Below are positions 1-10,122 of a stretch of 64,000 nt of DNA, piece after piece. The stretch comes from Planctomycetota bacterium (lineage in GTDB: Bacteria > Planctomycetota > Phycisphaerae > SM23-33). The notes under the pieces are model-generated. The model searched no databases. It worked only from the letters and a program-made list of their open reading frames with translations, and was not told the DNA's origin. A program made the translations under genes and the position numbers. The DNA lies in contig JAKJER010000019.1 of NCBI GenBank assembly GCA_022705325.1, positions 59,130-123,129 on the forward strand, read 5' to 3'. How positions within the stretch are numbered: the stretch's first letter is position 1; each line of letters starts with the position of its first letter.

Positions 1-327
1 CCCGAACAGGTCCGGCGGCTCCCCCTCGACGGGCGGACAGACGTCTTCAACTTCGGCGCCGCCCTCTACTGGACGCTCACCGGAAGGCCCATCCCCACCG
101 TCCTGCCCAAGACCGCCGGGGTTACCTTCAAGAGCGATCTGGCCATCACGCCGCCCGAACAGCACAACAGCGACGTGCCCGCACCGTTAAGCAAACTGAC
201 AATCGACTGCATTGACCTCAATCCCGCCCGCCGGCCCCAGACCATGAGCGAAGTGGCCGGGCGGCTGGGGTTGATCGCTCATACGATCAAGCGAAAGGAC
301 CCGGTTTCCGACCAGGACGTGAGTTGA
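1..327 (+). CDS. Ser/Thr protein kinase, C-terminal part (truncated by window edge)
   Basis: Frame 1 is open from the first base to TGA at 325-327 and encodes 108 residues of the C-lobe of a Hanks-type Ser/Thr kinase. The visible sequence begins at the activation-segment end (PEQ in place of the usual APE), continues with DVFNFG (subdomain IX, normally DxxSxG) and an LTGRP stretch, and ends with the NPARRP arginine of subdomain XI. The ATP-binding loop and catalytic HRD/DFG motifs lie outside the window, so activity cannot be judged. The stop codon overlaps the ATG of the next gene by one base, which suggests translational coupling to the phosphatase-like gene, a sensible kinase/phosphatase-type pairing but only an inference. 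Confidence 0.8.
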   Translation, partial: PEQVRRLPLDGRTDVFNFGAALYWTLTGRPIPTVLPKTAGVTFKSDLAITPPEQHNSDVPAPLSKLTIDCIDLNPARRPQTMSEVAGRLGLIAHTIKRKDPVSDQDVS

Positions 328-1178
328 TGGTTTCTCCCGCCGCGGACATCTTCCGCCAGGCCGCCGAGCTGAATGTCTCCGATCCGCGGAGAAAGGGCAG
401 CACCATCTACCTCGAAGAAGGCTGCGAACTGATCGTCTCGGGCGACCTGCACGGCAACCGCAACGCGTTCAACAAGATCATCGCCCACGCCGCGCTGGAC
501 GCCAACCCCTCCTGCCGCCTGGTCCTCCAGGAGATGGGCCACGGACCGCTCGACCCCAAGAGCGGGCAAGACCGCTCCATCGACCTGCTCCTGCGGGCCG
601 CACGCCTCAAGATCCAGCACCCTCAGCAGGTCCTGTTCCTGATGGGCAACCACGACCTGGCCCAGTTTACGGGCAACGAGATCACCAAGGAGGGACGCGG
701 CGTCTGCAAGGCCTTCGTCGCCGGTACGCACTTCGCTTTCGGCGATCAGGGGGACGAGGTGCTGGCCGGCGTCAACGAGTTCTTCCGCTCCATGCCCCTG
801 GCCATCCGATGCCCCAACGGCGCGATGCTGTCCCATTCGCTGCCCGCCCCCAGCCGCATGACGCTCGCCGGCACCGATGTCCTCCAGCGGGACTACCGCG
901 AGGAGGACTACCACCGCGGCGGCAGCGTCTACGAGTGGACCTGGGGCCGAGGCCAGACCGCCGAGCAGCTCGATCAACTCGCCACCGAACTCGGCGCCGA
1001 TTTTTTCATCCTCGGCCATCGCCACGTCGAGACCGGCTACGAGGTTTTCGCCCCCCGAGGCCTGGTCATCGCCAGCGACCACGAGCACGGTTACATCGTT
1101 CAGTTCTCCGGCGACCTGGCGATGAATGCCGAGATCGCGCTCGAGTGCGTCAAGCCGATCGCGGCCCTGGGGATATAA
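327..1178 (+). CDS. Calcineurin-like metallophosphoesterase
   Basis: A 283-residue cytoplasmic protein of the calcineurin-like metallophosphatase superfamily. Metal-binding signatures are visible in order: GDLHGN (about residues 39-44), GNHD (107-110) and GHRHVETGY near residue 230. These ligate a dinuclear metal centre and hydrolyse phosphoester bonds; the substrate cannot be read from sequence. The ATG at 327 overlaps the TGA of the kinase fragment, so I prefer it to a TTG one codon upstream. The neighbour upstream is a Ser/Thr kinase and the next gene, two bases downstream, is a YhbY-like RNA-binding protein, so these three genes are probably one transcript. It could be a protein phosphatase or a small-molecule phosphatase. 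Confidence 0.88.
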   Translation: MVSPAADIFRQAAELNVSDPRRKGSTIYLEEGCELIVSGDLHGNRNAFNKIIAHAALDANPSCRLVLQEMGHGPLDPKSGQDRSIDLLLRAARLKIQHPQQVLFLMGNHDLAQFTGNEITKEGRGVCKAFVAGTHFAFGDQGDEVLAGVNEFFRSMPLAIRCPNGAMLSHSLPAPSRMTLAGTDVLQRDYREEDYHRGGSVYEWTWGRGQTAEQLDQLATELGADFFILGHRHVETGYEVFAPRGLVIASDHEHGYIVQFSGDLAMNAEIALECVKPIAALGI

Positions 1179-1180
1179 CC

Positions 1181-1486
1181 GTGAACGAGTTAAGCGGGAA
1201 GCAGAAACGACAACTGCGAGCCATGGGCCAGCGGCTCAAGCCGCTGGTCGAGGTGGGGCGGGCAGGTGAGTCCGACGAATTGCTGGCTAACCTTGCCGAC
1301 CGCCTGGCCCGCCACGAACTGGTTAAAGTCCGTCTGCCGGCCCTCCCGCGCGACCAGCGGAAAGAGCTCGCCGACGACCTGGCCCGACGAACCGCCAGTC
1401 ATCTGGTCGGAACGCTGGGACGGACCGCCCTGCTGTTCAGGTCCAGCGAGGATCTGCCAAGCGAGAAGAGAATCACGTTAGAGTAG
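1181..1486 (+). CDS. yhbY: YhbY/CRS1-YhbY family RNA-binding protein
   Basis: A 101-residue basic protein starting at GTG 1181, two bases after the phosphatase stop. It matches the CRM (CRS1-YhbY) RNA-binding fold: an N-terminal SGKQKRQLRAMGQRLKP segment, a VGRAGESDELLANL helix region, a KVRLP strand and a C-terminal GRTALLFR strand. Escherichia coli YhbY associates with the pre-50S ribosomal subunit, so a role in ribosome assembly is the default inference. The length equals that of stand-alone YhbY. In the classic GxxG signature a loop is expected near VGRAG, which is present. Tight spacing to the upstream gene indicates an operon; the weak start codon may reduce its translation. Confidence 0.85.
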   Translation: MNELSGKQKRQLRAMGQRLKPLVEVGRAGESDELLANLADRLARHELVKVRLPALPRDQRKELADDLARRTASHLVGTLGRTALLFRSSEDLPSEKRITLE

Positions 1487-1510
1487 CGATGCCTTGCGTC
1501 GAGGTTCGCC

Positions 1511-1978
1511 ATGATCCGCTTCAAGTGCGAACATTGCGGTTGGCCTGTGCGGGTGCCGCCCGCGTACGCGGGCAAGACGGGACGCTGCCCGTCATGCGGG
1601 GCTCTCGTACACATCCCCGGCCAGGCTGAGGTCGCCCAGCTCGCGCAGGCCCTCCGCGGCGGCCATGACGGCTCGCTCGACTCCCGCACCCCGCCCCCTC
1701 CGCCGCTGCCCGAGTACCCCATCGACAACGACGACGTCGAACTGCCCGAGGAGAACGCCTCTCACAAGACCGACATCATGCCCGCCGAGGAACTCCTCAG
1801 CCCCGCCGAGGCCAAGCGGCGCCGACGCGCCGCGCGACAGGCCGCCCAGGGCGCCACCGCCGACTCCCCGCCCCTGAGGCACACCAACGCCCGCTTCCGA
1901 CTGTTCATCCTCCTGGCCACCGCCCTCATCCTCATCACCATCGCGCTTGCCGCCTACTTCATCTTCGGACGAGGCTGA
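1511..1978 (+). CDS. Zinc-ribbon protein with C-terminal membrane anchor
   Basis: A 155-residue protein with an N-terminal zinc ribbon: CEHCGWPVRVP followed by GRCPSCGALVHIP gives two CxxC knuckles about 20 residues apart. The middle is rich in Pro, Glu and Ala and looks disordered. A single hydrophobic helix (roughly residues 130-152, FILLATALILITIALAAYFI) lies at the C-terminus, so it is probably a tail-anchored protein with the ribbon in the cytoplasm. A GAGG ribosome-binding site precedes ATG 1511. Zinc-ribbon/tail-anchor proteins of this layout are common in planctomycetes, often without known function. It may be the last gene of the kinase-phosphatase-yhbY group. Confidence 0.8.
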   Translation: MIRFKCEHCGWPVRVPPAYAGKTGRCPSCGALVHIPGQAEVAQLAQALRGGHDGSLDSRTPPPPPLPEYPIDNDDVELPEENASHKTDIMPAEELLSPAEAKRRRRAARQAAQGATADSPPLRHTNARFRLFILLATALILITIALAAYFIFGRG

Positions 1979-2007
1979 CCGGCGGTTGGCGGAGTGACTT
2001 GCCGGTA

Positions 2008-2889
2008 TCAGTCGCCCTGGAACTCCACCTGCTCGAGGTACTTCAGGCTCCGGGGCACCTGCTGGGTGACCGTGGGCGATTCATCCTCGATGATGTAGTG
2101 CTTCACGCCGATCTTCTGGCACGCGCGGAGCAGCCCGGGCCACTTGACCTGGCCCGTGCCCAGCGCGACGTCGTCGGTCAGCTTGGTCTTGCCCGCCTTG
2201 GGACCGGTGGGCACGCCCTTGCGCAGGTCCTTCAGGTGCAGCGTCAGCCAGCGCGTCGGATACTTCTCGATCAGCTTCACCGGGTCTTGCCCGGGATGGA
2301 CCGTCCACATGACGTCCATCTGGAAGAAGACCGTCTTGGGATCGGTCTGGGCCATCAACAGATCGAACAGCGTGCCGTCGCCGTGCGGGCCAAACTCGTA
2401 CCCGTGATTGTGGTAGTAGAACAGCATGCCGTTCTCGGCCGCCGCCTGGCCCGCCTTGTTGAACACGGCCGCCGCCTCGCGACACTGCTTCTCATCGAAG
2501 GGGGCCTTGTGCGAGATCCACGCGCAGCCGAAGTACGGAAGGCCCAGGGCCTTCGCCTCGGCGACCACGCCCTGGATGTCGTCGCGGAGTTTCTCGTACG
2601 GGAAATGCTTGCCCACCGGCACCAGCCCGCGCTTGTCCAACTCCGCCTTGAACTGGACGGGCGTCAGCTTGCCCAGGTCGGCGATCTCGACGTACTTGAA
2701 GCCCCACTTCTGGACCAGGTCCAGCATGGCCACCGCTCCGTCCTTCTTGAGCATGTCGCGGAGGCTGTAGAGTTGAAGCCCCACCGGACCGCGGAAGCTC
2801 TTGCTCTGGCCCACTTCCGCCGCCAGAGCCGGCGCCAGGGCCGCACCGATCGCGATCACCAGTCCAACCGCAAGAACACCTTTAAGCAT
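2008..2889 (-). CDS. Exported sugar phosphate isomerase/epimerase-like TIM barrel protein
   Basis: A 293-residue protein with a Sec signal peptide (MLKGVLAVGLVIAIGAALAPALA) followed by an AP-endonuclease-2/xylose-isomerase-like TIM barrel (PF01261 type). Recognisable strands include GLQLYSLRD near the N-terminus, KYVEIADLG, YYHNHGYEF, FQMDVMWTVHPG and LTLHLKDLRKG, which place the His, Asp and Glu residues that bind the divalent metal in this superfamily. It is exported, so it probably acts on a periplasmic sugar or sugar derivative rather than a phosphate. GAGGAG precedes the ATG. Related exported proteins in Bacteroides act on 3-keto-glycosides; a second copy of the fold is at 55639-56520. 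Confidence 0.85.
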   Translation of the reverse strand: MLKGVLAVGLVIAIGAALAPALAAEVGQSKSFRGPVGLQLYSLRDMLKKDGAVAMLDLVQKWGFKYVEIADLGKLTPVQFKAELDKRGLVPVGKHFPYEKLRDDIQGVVAEAKALGLPYFGCAWISHKAPFDEKQCREAAAVFNKAGQAAAENGMLFYYHNHGYEFGPHGDGTLFDLLMAQTDPKTVFFQMDVMWTVHPGQDPVKLIEKYPTRWLTLHLKDLRKGVPTGPKAGKTKLTDDVALGTGQVKWPGLLRACQKIGVKHYIIEDESPTVTQQVPRSLKYLEQVEFQGD

Positions 2890-3006
2890 GATCGTTCTCC
2901 TCGTAAGGTCGCGTGACCCTTATGACACTATGCTCGGCGATCCCGCCGGTCAAGTCGAAGCCGCCCCAACAACCGCTCGCACCTGTGCCGCGTCCACGGG
3001 CGGCCG

Positions 3007-3012
3007 TATAAT
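3007..3012 (+). promoter_or_regulatory. TATAAT -10 element, probable leaderless start of the alcohol dehydrogenase
   Basis: A perfect TATAAT lies eight bases before the ATG at 3021. Transcription starting at the usual distance would begin at or next to the A of ATG, and no Shine-Dalgarno sequence is present. No good -35 was found, so this remains a prediction. Confidence 0.5.
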
Positions 3013-3020
3013 TCGACGTC

Positions 3021-4019
3021 ATGAACGCCATGGTCCTCAACGAGATCGCGCCCGTCGAGAGTTCCCCCCTGGTCTGGCAGCAGGTCGACGACCCGCAACC
3101 GGGTCCGGGGCAGGTCCGCCTGGCCGTCCGCTGCTGCGCCATCTGTCGCACCGACCTGCACGTCATCGAGGGCGAGTTGCCCCGCCAGAAGCTGCCCATC
3201 ATCCCCGGCCACCAGATCGTCGGCGTGGTGGACCGGCTCGGCCCCGGCTGCACGCGGCTGCGTGTCGGCCAGCGCGTCGGCGTGGCCTGGCTGCGCCACA
3301 CGTGCGGCCGCTGCTCGTACTGCACCGCGGGCAAGGAGAACCTCTGCGACTCCCAGCGTTTCACCGGCTACCATGCCGACGGCGGCTACGCCGAGCTGGC
3401 CGTCGTCGACGAGGACTTCGCCTACGAGATCCCCGACGGCTTTGACGACGTGCAGGCTGCTCCGCTGCTCTGCGCGGGCATCGTGGGCTACCGCGCCCTC
3501 AAGCGGAGCAACCTGTTCGCGGGCGGAAGGCTGGCGATCTTCGGCTTCGGCTCCAGCGCCCACGTCATCATGCAGATCGCGCTGCACCGCGGCTGCCGGG
3601 TGTACGTGGTGACGCGGGGCGCCAGCCACCGCGACCTGGCCCTGCGGATGGGCGCCGCCTGGGCGTCCGAGATCGCCGCCGGCATGCCCGACCACGTCGA
3701 CTCCGCCATCATCTTCGCCCCCGCCGGCTCGCTCGTCCCCGACGCCCTGACCTGCCTGGACAAGGGCGGCACGCTCGCGCTGGCCGGCATCTACATGACC
3801 GACGTCCCTACGCTGGATTACGAGAGACATCTCTTCTATGAGCGCCAGGTGCGCTCGGTCACCGCCAACACCCGCCAAGACGGCCAGGAGCTGCTGGCCG
3901 AAGCCGCCGCCATCCCCATCCGTCCCCACACGACCACCTACCCGCTGCGCGAGGCCAACCAGGCCCTTCAGGACCTCAAAGCCGACCGCATCAACGGCAC
4001 GGGCGTGCTCGTGATATAG
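3021..4019 (+). CDS. Zinc-dependent alcohol dehydrogenase family protein
   Basis: A 332-residue medium-chain dehydrogenase. The GroES-like catalytic domain carries CAICRTDLH (catalytic zinc Cys and the following Asp/His), PGHQIVG (GHE-like motif with Gln in place of the usual Glu) and a structural-zinc lobe with four cysteines in CGRCSYCTAGKENLC. The nucleotide-binding domain starts near residue 165 with GRLAIFGFGSSA, a Rossmann glycine motif slightly unlike the usual GxGxxG. It should oxidise an alcohol or reduce an aldehyde with NAD(P); the substrate is unknown. It is transcribed divergently from the exported isomerase-like gene and appears leaderless, with TATAAT eight bases before ATG. 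Confidence 0.88.
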   Translation: MNAMVLNEIAPVESSPLVWQQVDDPQPGPGQVRLAVRCCAICRTDLHVIEGELPRQKLPIIPGHQIVGVVDRLGPGCTRLRVGQRVGVAWLRHTCGRCSYCTAGKENLCDSQRFTGYHADGGYAELAVVDEDFAYEIPDGFDDVQAAPLLCAGIVGYRALKRSNLFAGGRLAIFGFGSSAHVIMQIALHRGCRVYVVTRGASHRDLALRMGAAWASEIAAGMPDHVDSAIIFAPAGSLVPDALTCLDKGGTLALAGIYMTDVPTLDYERHLFYERQVRSVTANTRQDGQELLAEAAAIPIRPHTTTYPLREANQALQDLKADRINGTGVLVI

Positions 4020-4275
4020 AAGGAAAGGCCCACAGGGCAAGGCCAAAAGCGCCACGGGCGCAGCATCCGTCGGCGCCCATGCGGGCCTATGCGTCTACGG
4101 TTGTCGACGACGTTCGTCGCACCCCGCCGGATCGCTTTCGGCAGGCACGAACTGGCACGGTTGGACGCCTATCTCTCGGCCACTCAACAGCTTTCCCACG
4201 GCTTGTACACAGCCCATGCACAGTTTATCTACAGCTTGTGCCCCAAACCGAGCCTGCCCCCTACAAATGGGGCTC
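4020..4275 (+). promoter_or_regulatory. Intergenic region upstream of nrdJ with DnaA-box-like sites
   Basis: No gene is visible here. A cluster of near-consensus DnaA boxes (reference TTATCCACA) lies at 4203-4211 (TTGTACACA, two mismatches) and 4225-4233 (TTATCTACA, one mismatch), with a poorer match at 4192-4200. A GGGCGC/GCGCCC hairpin at 4056-4078 follows the alcohol dehydrogenase gene. In Escherichia coli, DnaA binds the nrdAB promoter, so regulatory use is plausible but unproven. Confidence 0.3.
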
Positions 4276-4304
4276 TTGACGGGACACTTGTCATATGTTA
4301 GGAT
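4276..4304 (+). promoter_or_regulatory. Predicted sigma-70-type promoter of nrdJ
   Basis: TTGACG (4276-4281), a 17-base spacer and TAGGAT (4299-4304), the latter preceded by TG one base away to give an extended -10. The predicted start near 4311 leaves a leader of about 310 nt before the ATG at 4624. Confidence 0.55.
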
Positions 4305-4488
4305 TACGTATGCATTTTCCGGCCCTGTTGAGACCTGTTGAAAACGAAAATCTTTGCTTCCAACCTAAAACACGACAGTGATTTACAGATAGTCCCAATA
4401 TTTAGGGTGTTTTTTCTTGATCGCCCCAAGATATAGCGGTACAAAGTGGAACCTGTGAGTGGGCGTTAGTGGAAGCTATGTCACGTCG

Positions 4489-4541
4489 CGGGTGTGAACG
4501 AAGACAGGTTGTGTAGTTCCGTGCCTTCGTTTCATCGCCCG
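4489..4541 (+). promoter_or_regulatory. Long hairpin in the nrdJ leader
   Basis: CGGGTGTGAACGAAG (4489-4503) pairs with the segment 4525-4541 (CTTCGTTTCATCGCCCG) with one bulge and a small internal mismatch, enclosing a 21-nt loop. Further upstream AAAACAC (about 4366-4372) can pair with GTGTTTT just before a run of T (about 4409-4415), resembling an attenuator. No cobalamin-box sequence was recognised. Confidence 0.4.
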
Positions 4542-4623
4542 TGTAGGAATAGGGATTAGCCTCGTATGTCTTCCGGTGCGCCTGCCAGGTTCGCATCGGC
4601 AGTGGGTAGAGGAGAAGATTCAT

Positions 4624-7659
<3,036 letters not shown>

Positions 7660-8102
7660 GCCGGGCGCTCGCCGCGTCGCACGGGCGGGCGATTGACAAG
7701 TTCAGAGGAGTTTGTGAACGGGACAGCGCGGCGCCCTGGCTGGGGGCCTCGCTCCCTCCCGGTTGCAAAGGCGCTTATGGATGAGCGCCCCTTACACTAA
7801 GTCCGCCGCCGCGAGTCGGTCCGGCAACCAGGCTGGTCGCCGGGATCCAACCGGCGCCGAGCGGAGGCGGGCGCGGGTTCGGCCGATAGTCTCGGCGCCG
7901 CCGTATCTCGTCCGATACGGAGGCCGATCGGCCGGCAAAGGACTTCACTCGTTAGCGGGCGGCGGACGCGGCGCCACGCCGCCCCGGCGGGCAAAACAAG
8001 CCCTGTGGGGGGAATCCCCTAGAAAATAATCTGCCAACCCAAAAAACCCTAAAGATTCTGAAAAAGGTTGGCCGAAACATTATGCGGAGCAGCGAGCGAA
8101 TA
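7660..8102. other. Gene-free interval after nrdJ
   Basis: No convincing gene. Small open frames here lack ribosome-binding sites at useful spacing. The stretch contains short palindromes, for example CCGTATC/GATACGG around 7901-7921 and GGGGATTCCCC near 8010-8022, and becomes AT-richer towards 8040-8108 where the promoter of the small RNA candidate lies. Confidence 0.5.
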
Positions 8103-8108
8103 TATAAT
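8103..8108 (+). promoter_or_regulatory. TATAAT -10 element of the small RNA candidate
   Basis: Perfect TATAAT inside an AT-rich run, with a predicted transcription start near 8115. The -35 region (TTATGC around 8080) is weak, so an activator or extended contacts may be needed. Confidence 0.5.
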
Positions 8109-8114
8109 AGAGTT

Positions 8115-8237
8115 GGGTTAACCGCGTGTTGTCCGCTGCACCCTTGGACAGTGTAGGTCTCCCTCCGCCTACATTACAGGGTTGCGGCTATTGGGGCGGT
8201 GCTTAGGTCTCCCTCCACCTGAGTATCGCCCTTTTTT
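8115..8237 (+). ncRNA. Candidate trans-acting small RNA with twin CUCCCUCC hairpin loops
   Basis: About 120 nt between a TATAAT box and a run of six T. Hairpin 1: an 8-bp stem 8150-8157/8168-8175 plus a closing U-G pair shows the loop CUCCCUCC (8159-8166). Hairpin 2: a 15-bp stem 8194-8208/8217-8231, maintained by several G-U pairs, shows exactly the same loop CUCCCUCC (8209-8216) and doubles as the intrinsic terminator. An outer pairing CCGC (8132-8135) with GCGG (around 8184-8187) may enclose hairpin 1. The loop is complementary to Shine-Dalgarno-type purine runs (GGAGGGAG). Small RNAs with repeated pyrimidine anti-SD loops are known in other phyla (for example the CUCCUCCC cuckoo RNAs of proteobacteria), but I recognise no family that fits this one. 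Confidence 0.65.
8194..8237 (+). terminator. Rho-independent terminator of the small RNA candidate
   Basis: A 15-bp stem (8194-8208 with 8217-8231) with an 8-nt loop, followed directly by six T (8232-8237). Confidence 0.8.
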
Positions 8238-8343
8238 ATGCGCACACGAGAACGCAATGCTTGCAGACCTGCCCTTCGGGGAGGCTTTCCGCGGGCCTTC
8301 CGCAGACCGGGGGGCTGCGTCCGGGATCGCTTAAGCGCCCCGG

Positions 8344-8366
8344 CCTGGTCACTTCAGTGATCCAGG
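8344..8366 (-). terminator. Possible terminator-like hairpin after the PQQ propeller gene
   Basis: CCTGGTCAC and GTGATCCAGG pair with one bulge downstream of the minus-strand gene that stops at 8398. There is no T-run, so termination is uncertain. Confidence 0.3.
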
Positions 8367-8397
8367 AGTGCCCCAAGCCCGTCCCCGTTCGCGCCGA

Positions 8398-9765
8398 CTA
8401 CTGTTCCGCCGCCAGGCTCACCCGCACGAGTTGGCTGTTGTTGCGGATAAAGATCGACCGCTCCGCGTAGGCCGGGTGCGACCAGATCACCTTTCGTTTG
8501 GCCCCGGAGTCCATGTCCGGCTCCAGCAGCCTGGCCCGGTCCAGTTCCCTGTAACCGTCGCGCGAAAGACGGGCGATGATCAACTCGCCCTTCTCGTTGA
8601 GGATGAACTCCCGATCGCCGTTGGTGACGATGAATGCCGAGCCCCAGCGGTCCTTGGGGACTTCCGTCTGGCCGCTGGCCTCCAGCGTCGTCCACAAACG
8701 TTTGCCCGTGCCCGCGTCCAGGCCGCACAACTCGCCGAAGGTCGAGACGCCGTAGAGACACTCCCCCCGCAGCAGCAGCGGACTATGGACGGTGTTCACT
8801 CCCGCGTCCTTCCACTGTCGCTCCGGCCCGCCGCCCGTGCTGGCCTTCCAGACGACTTCGGCTCCCAGCGTGCCGCCCGCGTCCGCTCGGACGCGGAACA
8901 CCGCCGCGCCATCGAACTGGCAGGAAACGGCCAGGCGGTCGCCGTCGACCGCGGGCGTGACGATGGCCATGCCGAATCGCGCCGGGAACGGCGCCGACCA
9001 CAGCACCTGGCCCGTGGCCGGGTCCAGCCCGGCCAGGCCGTCGGCGTGCCACATCACCATCTGACGGCGCCCCGCCAGCGTGCACAACAGCGGCGAAGAG
9101 TACCCGATCTCCTTGGCCGACAGGGCCCGCCAGGCCTCCCGCCCGGTGGCGGCGTCGAAGGCCATCACCGTCCCGCCGCGCCCGCCCACGGTGCAGATCA
9201 TCTTGCCGCCTTCCACCAGCGGCGAGCAGGAAAAGCCCCAGATCGGCGAGGACGCGCCGTACTCCTCCTTGAGGTGTTTGTGCCAGACCACCTTTCCGGT
9301 CCGGGCCTCCAGGCACAGCAGGTCGCCCATTGCCCCCAGCACGAACACCTTCCCGTCGGCCACGGTCGGCGTCGCCCGCGGGCCCGTGCCGTAGGCGATG
9401 TTGTAACTGCACGGCCACTGGTGCGTCCACAGCACGCGCCCGTCGACGGCGTCCAGGCACAGGACCCGCTCCAGGGCGGCGTACTCGTTGCGCGAGAACG
9501 ACCCGAGCTTGATCTGCTCGCCGGGCTTGGCGGGCCGGTCCGTCAGGTACACCCGCCCGCCCGCGACGGTCGGGCCCGAGAAGCCCGCTCCCACCGGCGC
9601 CTTCCACAGCGTCTTCGGCCCGCCGGCGGGGAACTTCTCCAGCACGCCCTGCTCGCGCCACACCCCGTCGCGCATCGGCCCGCGCCATTGCGGCCAGTCG
9701 TCCGCGCGCGCCAACGAAGCCACCGCCGCCACCACAACCGCCACCGCCGCGCGTTTGGCCGTCAT
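8398..9765 (-). CDS. Exported PQQ-binding-like beta-propeller protein
   Basis: A 455-residue protein with a signal peptide (about residues 1-21, ending SLARA) and then a WPQWRGPMRDG motif that marks planctomycete PQQ-like propellers. Repeats of the type W-KAPVG-GFSGPTVAGGRVYLTDR, VLCLDAVDGRVLWTH, LCLEARTGKVVWHK and GLDPATGQVLWSAP give the blades of an eight-bladed quinoprotein-like fold. No catalytic Asp or Cys-Cys pair typical of PQQ dehydrogenases is evident, so it may be structural or binding rather than enzymatic. Its ATG overlaps the stop of the DUF190 gene by four bases (ATGA), linking it to the crcB-DUF190 operon, an unexpected partner for fluoride resistance. Confidence 0.88.
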   Translation of the reverse strand: MTAKRAAVAVVVAAVASLARADDWPQWRGPMRDGVWREQGVLEKFPAGGPKTLWKAPVGAGFSGPTVAGGRVYLTDRPAKPGEQIKLGSFSRNEYAALERVLCLDAVDGRVLWTHQWPCSYNIAYGTGPRATPTVADGKVFVLGAMGDLLCLEARTGKVVWHKHLKEEYGASSPIWGFSCSPLVEGGKMICTVGGRGGTVMAFDAATGREAWRALSAKEIGYSSPLLCTLAGRRQMVMWHADGLAGLDPATGQVLWSAPFPARFGMAIVTPAVDGDRLAVSCQFDGAAVFRVRADAGGTLGAEVVWKASTGGGPERQWKDAGVNTVHSPLLLRGECLYGVSTFGELCGLDAGTGKRLWTTLEASGQTEVPKDRWGSAFIVTNGDREFILNEKGELIIARLSRDGYRELDRARLLEPDMDSGAKRKVIWSHPAYAERSIFIRNNSQLVRVSLAAEQ

Positions 9766-10112
9766 GATGTCGCTCCGTTCTTTCCGGGCCGGTAGGCGAT
9801 CACGTCCACCTTCTCCATCGTCACCAGGCCGCCCGAGACGTGCTCATCCAGCCACGCCAGCAGCGGCTGGAGCTTCTCCGCGCTGTCCACCACCTCGACC
9901 ACCACCGGCAGGTCCTCGCTCAGACGCAGCACTTTCGACGTGTGCAGCCGACTGGACGCCCCGTAGCCCATGATCCCCCTCGTCACCGTCGCGCCGGCCA
10001 CGTTCAGCTCCCGCGCCTTCAGCACGATCTGTTCGTAGAGCGGCTTGTGCCCGCTCGCGTCCGCCTCGCCCACGAACACCCGCAGCAGCACCGCCTGGCC
10101 AGCCAGTTTCAT
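9762..10112 (-). CDS. DUF190 family protein (PII-like fold), CrcB-linked
   Basis: A 116-residue protein of the DUF190 family: an N-terminal LLRVFVGEAD strand, HKPLYEQIVLKARELNVAGATV helix-strand, RGIMGYGAS loop and a C-terminal VVVEVVDSAEKLQPLL helix. The fold resembles PII signalling proteins, and DUF190 genes are frequently next to crcB, implying a regulatory or accessory role for the fluoride channel. It starts ten bases after the crcB stop and overlaps the downstream propeller gene by four bases. The role in fluoride handling is inferred only from this neighbourhood. Confidence 0.88.
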   Translation of the reverse strand: MKLAGQAVLLRVFVGEADASGHKPLYEQIVLKARELNVAGATVTRGIMGYGASSRLHTSKVLRLSEDLPVVVEVVDSAEKLQPLLAWLDEHVSGGLVTMEKVDVIAYRPGKNGATS

Positions 10113-10122
10113 GCCCGTCTCC

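Noticed and set aside
4141..4310. Chromosomal replication origin
   Set aside because: Only two near-consensus DnaA boxes, no dnaA/dnaN and no clear AT-rich unwinding element.
4305..4623. Cobalamin riboswitch upstream of nrdJ
   Set aside because: No recognisable B12 box or GCCACTG core by eye; left as an open question in the findings because a covariance search could not be run.
7714..7800. Short GTG-started frame (28 codons) after nrdJ
   Set aside because: The purine-rich site is only three bases from the GTG and the peptide has no recognisable features.
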